From Pseudooctadecabacter sp. (GTDB lineage: Bacteria; Pseudomonadota; Alphaproteobacteria; Rhodobacterales; Rhodobacteraceae), in the NCBI GenBank assembly GCA_020628265.1, contig JAHDFG010000158.1:1-5164 (forward strand): a DNA stretch of 5,164 nt, in the 5' to 3' direction. The notes under the pieces are model-generated. The model searched no databases. It had not been told where the DNA came from and was given only the letters and a program-made list of their open reading frames with translations. Shown in pieces: positions 4,573 to 5,164 of the stretch; position 1 is the first letter of the stretch, and each line of letters starts with the position of its first letter. The translations under genes were made by a program, and so were the position numbers.

Positions 4573-5164
4573 ATGGCTGCTAAGGACGTCAAATTCGATA
4601 CCGATGCCCGCAATCGGATGCTCAAGGGTGTGAACACCCTCGCAGATGCGGTGAAAGTGACCCTCGGCCCCAAAGGCCGCAACGTGGTTCTGGAAAAGTC
4701 TTTCGGCGCACCGCGCATCACGAAAGACGGTGTATCTGTCGCCAAAGAGATCGAGCTGGAAGACAAGTTCGAGAACATGGGCGCACAGATGGTGAAGGAA
4801 GTTGCTTCCCGCACCAACGACGAAGCCGGTGACGGTACAACGACCGCAACCGTGCTGGCGCAAGCCATCGTCAAGGAAGGCATGAAAGCTGTTGCCGCTG
4901 GCATGAACCCAATGGACCTCAAGCGCGGCATCGACCTCGCCACCTCCAAAGTGGTCGAAGCCATCGTTGCTGCTGCTCGTCCCGTCAAGGACAGCGAAGA
5001 AGTGGCCAAAGTTGGTACGATCTCTGCCAACGGCGAAGCTGAAATCGGCGGCCAGATCGCGGACGCCATGCAGCGCGTGGGCAACGACGGTGTGATCACC
5101 GTTGAAGAGAACAAAGGCCTGGAAACAGAAACCGACGTCGTCGAAGGCATGCAGTTCGACCGCG
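4573..5164 (+). CDS. groEL: Chaperonin GroEL (Hsp60), N-terminal 197 residues; 3' end outside window
   Basis: The ATG at 4573-4575 is preceded by AGGAG (4561-4565) at 7 nt. The frame stays open to the window edge, covering about 36% of a normal 545-residue GroEL. It begins MAAKDVKFDTDARNRML. Visible equatorial-domain motifs are LGPKGRNVV (31-39), part of the ATP phosphate loop; KDGVSVAKEI (51-60) with catalytic Asp52; and GDGTTT (86-91) with Asp87, which coordinates magnesium. GTISANGE (148-155), NDGVITVEE (171-179) and EGMQFDR (191-197) mark the intermediate hinge and the approach to the apical domain. GroEL forms the double-ring ATPase that folds proteins with GroES. It is co-transcribed with groES under HrcA/CIRCE control. 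Because this operon has a CIRCE element, it is likely the main, heat-regulated copy if the genome carries several. Confidence 0.98.
   Translation, partial: MAAKDVKFDTDARNRMLKGVNTLADAVKVTLGPKGRNVVLEKSFGAPRITKDGVSVAKEIELEDKFENMGAQMVKEVASRTNDEAGDGTTTATVLAQAIVKEGMKAVAAGMNPMDLKRGIDLATSKVVEAIVAAARPVKDSEEVAKVGTISANGEAEIGGQIADAMQRVGNDGVITVEENKGLETETDVVEGMQFDR

Noticed and set aside
4154..5150. Minus-strand open frames opposite groES and groEL
   Set aside because: They are antisense shadows of two strongly conserved chaperonin genes and have no motif of their own.

Overview
The window looks like chromosomal DNA of a marine-type Rhodobacteraceae (Roseobacter-group) alphaproteobacterium. The evidence is GC-rich coding sequence, a GroES/GroEL pair of alphaproteobacterial type, a CIRCE/HrcA operator, and a DUF2161-type C-terminus next to a TraB/GumN protein. 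This assignment comes from protein character alone, and I cannot name the genus. I see no tRNA, rRNA, insertion sequence, CRISPR array or prophage gene.

Layout. (1) 1-183, plus strand: the last 60 codons of a DUF2161-type protein. (2) 187-1173, minus strand: a complete exported TraB/GumN-family protein, tail to tail with the first gene and only 3 bp away. Both stop codons sit in one small perfect hairpin. (3) 1284-1598, minus strand: an unrecognised 104-aa protein whose stop codon lies in the loop of a terminator-like hairpin. Upstream of it, at 1715-1747, is a 10-codon reading frame with a strong ribosome binding site, a possible leader peptide. (4) 1748-2002: a divergent intergenic region holding an AT-rich island with two TTTTGCAA boxes exactly 11 bp apart, and a hairpin plus T-run reading toward the next gene. 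(5) 2003-4039, plus strand: a membrane-bound MHYT-GGDEF-EAL cyclic-di-GMP protein. Its GGDEF motif is degenerate (GSDEF) and its EAL domain looks complete, so it is best read as a phosphodiesterase. (6) 4040-4246: a regulatory region with a weak terminator, a good sigma-70-type promoter with a 17-bp spacer, a near-perfect CIRCE element at the predicted transcription start, and a second leader hairpin. (7) 4247-4531 groES and 4573-5164 groEL (first 197 codons, cut by the window edge), one heat-shock operon.

The groESL operon is the only set of genes here whose joint function is certain: promoter, HrcA operator, groES and groEL form a classic repressed chaperonin unit. The c-di-GMP protein, the small minus-strand gene and the TraB protein appear to be separate transcription units that happen to be neighbours. 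The least explained part is 1599-2002: the candidate leader peptide, the TTTTGCAA pair and the unassigned hairpin.
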